Shown piece after piece: positions 13,922-14,892 of a stretch of DNA of 14,892 bases. This stretch comes from JAQIBY01 sp964407055 (GTDB taxonomy: Bacteria > Bacteroidota > Bacteroidia > Bacteroidales > ML635J-15). Both the position numbers and the translations under genes were made by a program. The first letter of the stretch is position 1, and the number at the start of each line of letters is the position of its first letter. The notes below the pieces were generated by a model. That model was given only the letters and a program-made list of their open reading frames with translations. It was not told the origin of the DNA and searched no databases. Location: assembly GCA_964407055.1 (NCBI GenBank), contig CAYOUD010000055.1, forward strand, positions 1-14,892, given 5' to 3'.

Positions 13922-14869
13922 TCAAAAAGGCAATTTTTGCACATCAACATTTCCCCCTGAAATAATGATGCCAATTCGCTGCTTTTTAAAGACTTCCTTG
14001 TTCTCCAGCACACAGGCTAGAGGAACAGCACCACTCGGCTCAACAACAATTTTCATTCGCTCGTACAGATATTGCATTGCAAGTACAATTGACTCCTCAC
14101 TACAAGTAAGAATATCTGTCAAATGATTTTTTAGCACATGAAAAGTAGCATCCGACAAGGAAGTCAGCAAACCATCCGCCATTGTTTTTGGCGACACTGA
14201 AGGAATAAGTTTTCCAGCATCCAACGAGCGTTTTGCATCATCGGCAGCTTTTGGTTCGGTACCGTAAAGTTTTATGTTGGAATACAAAGCTTTTGACGCA
14301 ATTGCAGTCCCACTCATTAAGCCGCCGCCACCAACAGGAGCAACGATTGCATCTATATCGTTGACCTCTTCCAACAATTCTTTTGCAGCGGTTCCCTGTC
14401 CTGCTATTACATGAAAATTATTGTAAGGATGAATAAAACTTGCGCCTGTTTTTTCCTGTACCTTTTTCAGTGTTGTTTCTCTCGCTTCGAGTGTGGGTTC
14501 ACAAAAAAATATTTCAGCACCATAATTTCTAACGGCATCAATTTTTACTTGTGGTGCATTTTTCGGCATGACAATATATGCGGGTACACCGGCTTGTTTT
14601 GCCGCTAGACTTAAAGCCTGTGCATGATTTCCAGAAGAGTGAGTGCAAACTCCTTTTGACAATTCATCTTTCGGTAAATTTTGTACTGCGTTTGTTGCTC
14701 CACGAAATTTAAACGCACCGACTTTCTGAAAATTTTCACACTTGAAAAATAACTCACAACCTGCAATTTCATTCAATGATTTTGAACTTAATACCGGGGT
14801 TTTATGCACAAATTGAGCAATTCGTTTTGATGCATTTTCAACATCAGAAAAACCAGGAATTTGTATCAT
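13922..14869 (-). CDS. Serine racemase / threonine dehydratase-like PLP enzyme
   Basis: 315 residues, a single fold type II PLP domain without the C-terminal regulatory domain of biosynthetic threonine deaminase (IlvA). GAFKFRG holds the PLP lysine (Lys54), THSSGNHAQ (77-84) binds the cofactor and has a Ser-Ser pair, and GGGGL (180-184) binds the PLP phosphate. Ser79 corresponds to the second catalytic base of serine racemase. E205, A209 and D211 in GTEPKAADDA have the same spacing as the divalent-metal site of eukaryotic serine racemase. Likely reactions are L-serine/D-serine racemisation and/or dehydration of serine or threonine to pyruvate or 2-oxobutanoate, in the cytoplasm. The start at 14869 has no better alternative, but its promoter may lie beyond the window. 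The T9SS gene follows after 92 nt with its own promoter. Confidence 0.9.
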   Translation of the reverse strand: MIQIPGFSDVENASKRIAQFVHKTPVLSSKSLNEIAGCELFFKCENFQKVGAFKFRGATNAVQNLPKDELSKGVCTHSSGNHAQALSLAAKQAGVPAYIVMPKNAPQVKIDAVRNYGAEIFFCEPTLEARETTLKKVQEKTGASFIHPYNNFHVIAGQGTAAKELLEEVNDIDAIVAPVGGGGLMSGTAIASKALYSNIKLYGTEPKAADDAKRSLDAGKLIPSVSPKTMADGLLTSLSDATFHVLKNHLTDILTCSEESIVLAMQYLYERMKIVVEPSGAVPLACVLENKEVFKKQRIGIIISGGNVDVQKLPF

Positions 14870-14892
14870 AATTCAGGAATAATTGCAGATTC

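Noticed and set aside
13830..13925. N-terminal extension of the T9SS cargo frame to 13925
   Set aside because: It contains a consensus promoter at 13854-13883, overlaps the stop of the PLP enzyme gene, and would bury the signal peptide that begins at 13829.

Overview
The window looks like a chromosomal segment of an AT-rich member of the Bacteroidota. Four things point there. One protein carries a type IX secretion (T9SS) type A C-terminal sorting domain. Several promoters fit the Bacteroidota consensus TTTG-N(17-23)-TAnnTTTG. Shine-Dalgarno sequences are weak or absent. Several gene families (LuxE-like acyltransferase, TPR lipoprotein, S9 lipoprotein peptidase, TPR-PD40 envelope protein) are typical of that phylum. 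I cannot place it more finely than phylum.

Layout. Positions 94-5631 (minus) encode a giant 1845-residue exported protein: signal peptide, TPR region, PD40 beta-propeller repeats, about 950 residues of predicted coiled coil, an acidic linker, and three C-terminal SPOR-like repeats. It begins with a TTG codon. Divergently, on the plus strand, lies a compact run: a PrxQ/Bcp peroxiredoxin (5792), recA (6287), a TPR lipoprotein (7307, only 3 nt after recA) and an S9 family serine peptidase lipoprotein (8381). A strong hairpin at 10501-10536 follows and sits in the leader of an orphan LuxE-like acyl-protein synthetase (10562-11542).

Two tandem tRNA-Gln genes (UUG then CUG anticodons, minus strand) follow, with a clear promoter upstream and a terminator downstream. 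That terminator abuts the LuxE-like stop codon. A NodB-type polysaccharide deacetylase (11884-12510, plus) converges on a small T9SS cargo protein (13086-13829, minus), and a serine racemase/threonine dehydratase-like PLP enzyme lies upstream of the latter (13922-14869, minus).

The most unusual stretch is 12460-13085. The last 16 codons, stop codon and first terminator bases of the deacetylase gene are duplicated exactly (59 bp, 524 bp apart). The copies flank a 465-bp gene-poor segment with several hairpins, a near-copy of a tRNA-Gln 3' end, and a possible truncated coding fragment. The intact terminator hairpin lies only after the distal copy. This resembles the scar of an element that entered at the 3' end of the gene and rebuilt it, although a local template-switch duplication is also possible.

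The genes are mostly housekeeping (DNA repair, peroxide defence, glutamine tRNAs, amino acid metabolism) mixed with envelope functions (peptidoglycan-binding SPOR protein, lipoproteins, carbohydrate deacetylase, T9SS cargo). I see no defence system, CRISPR array or intact mobile element.
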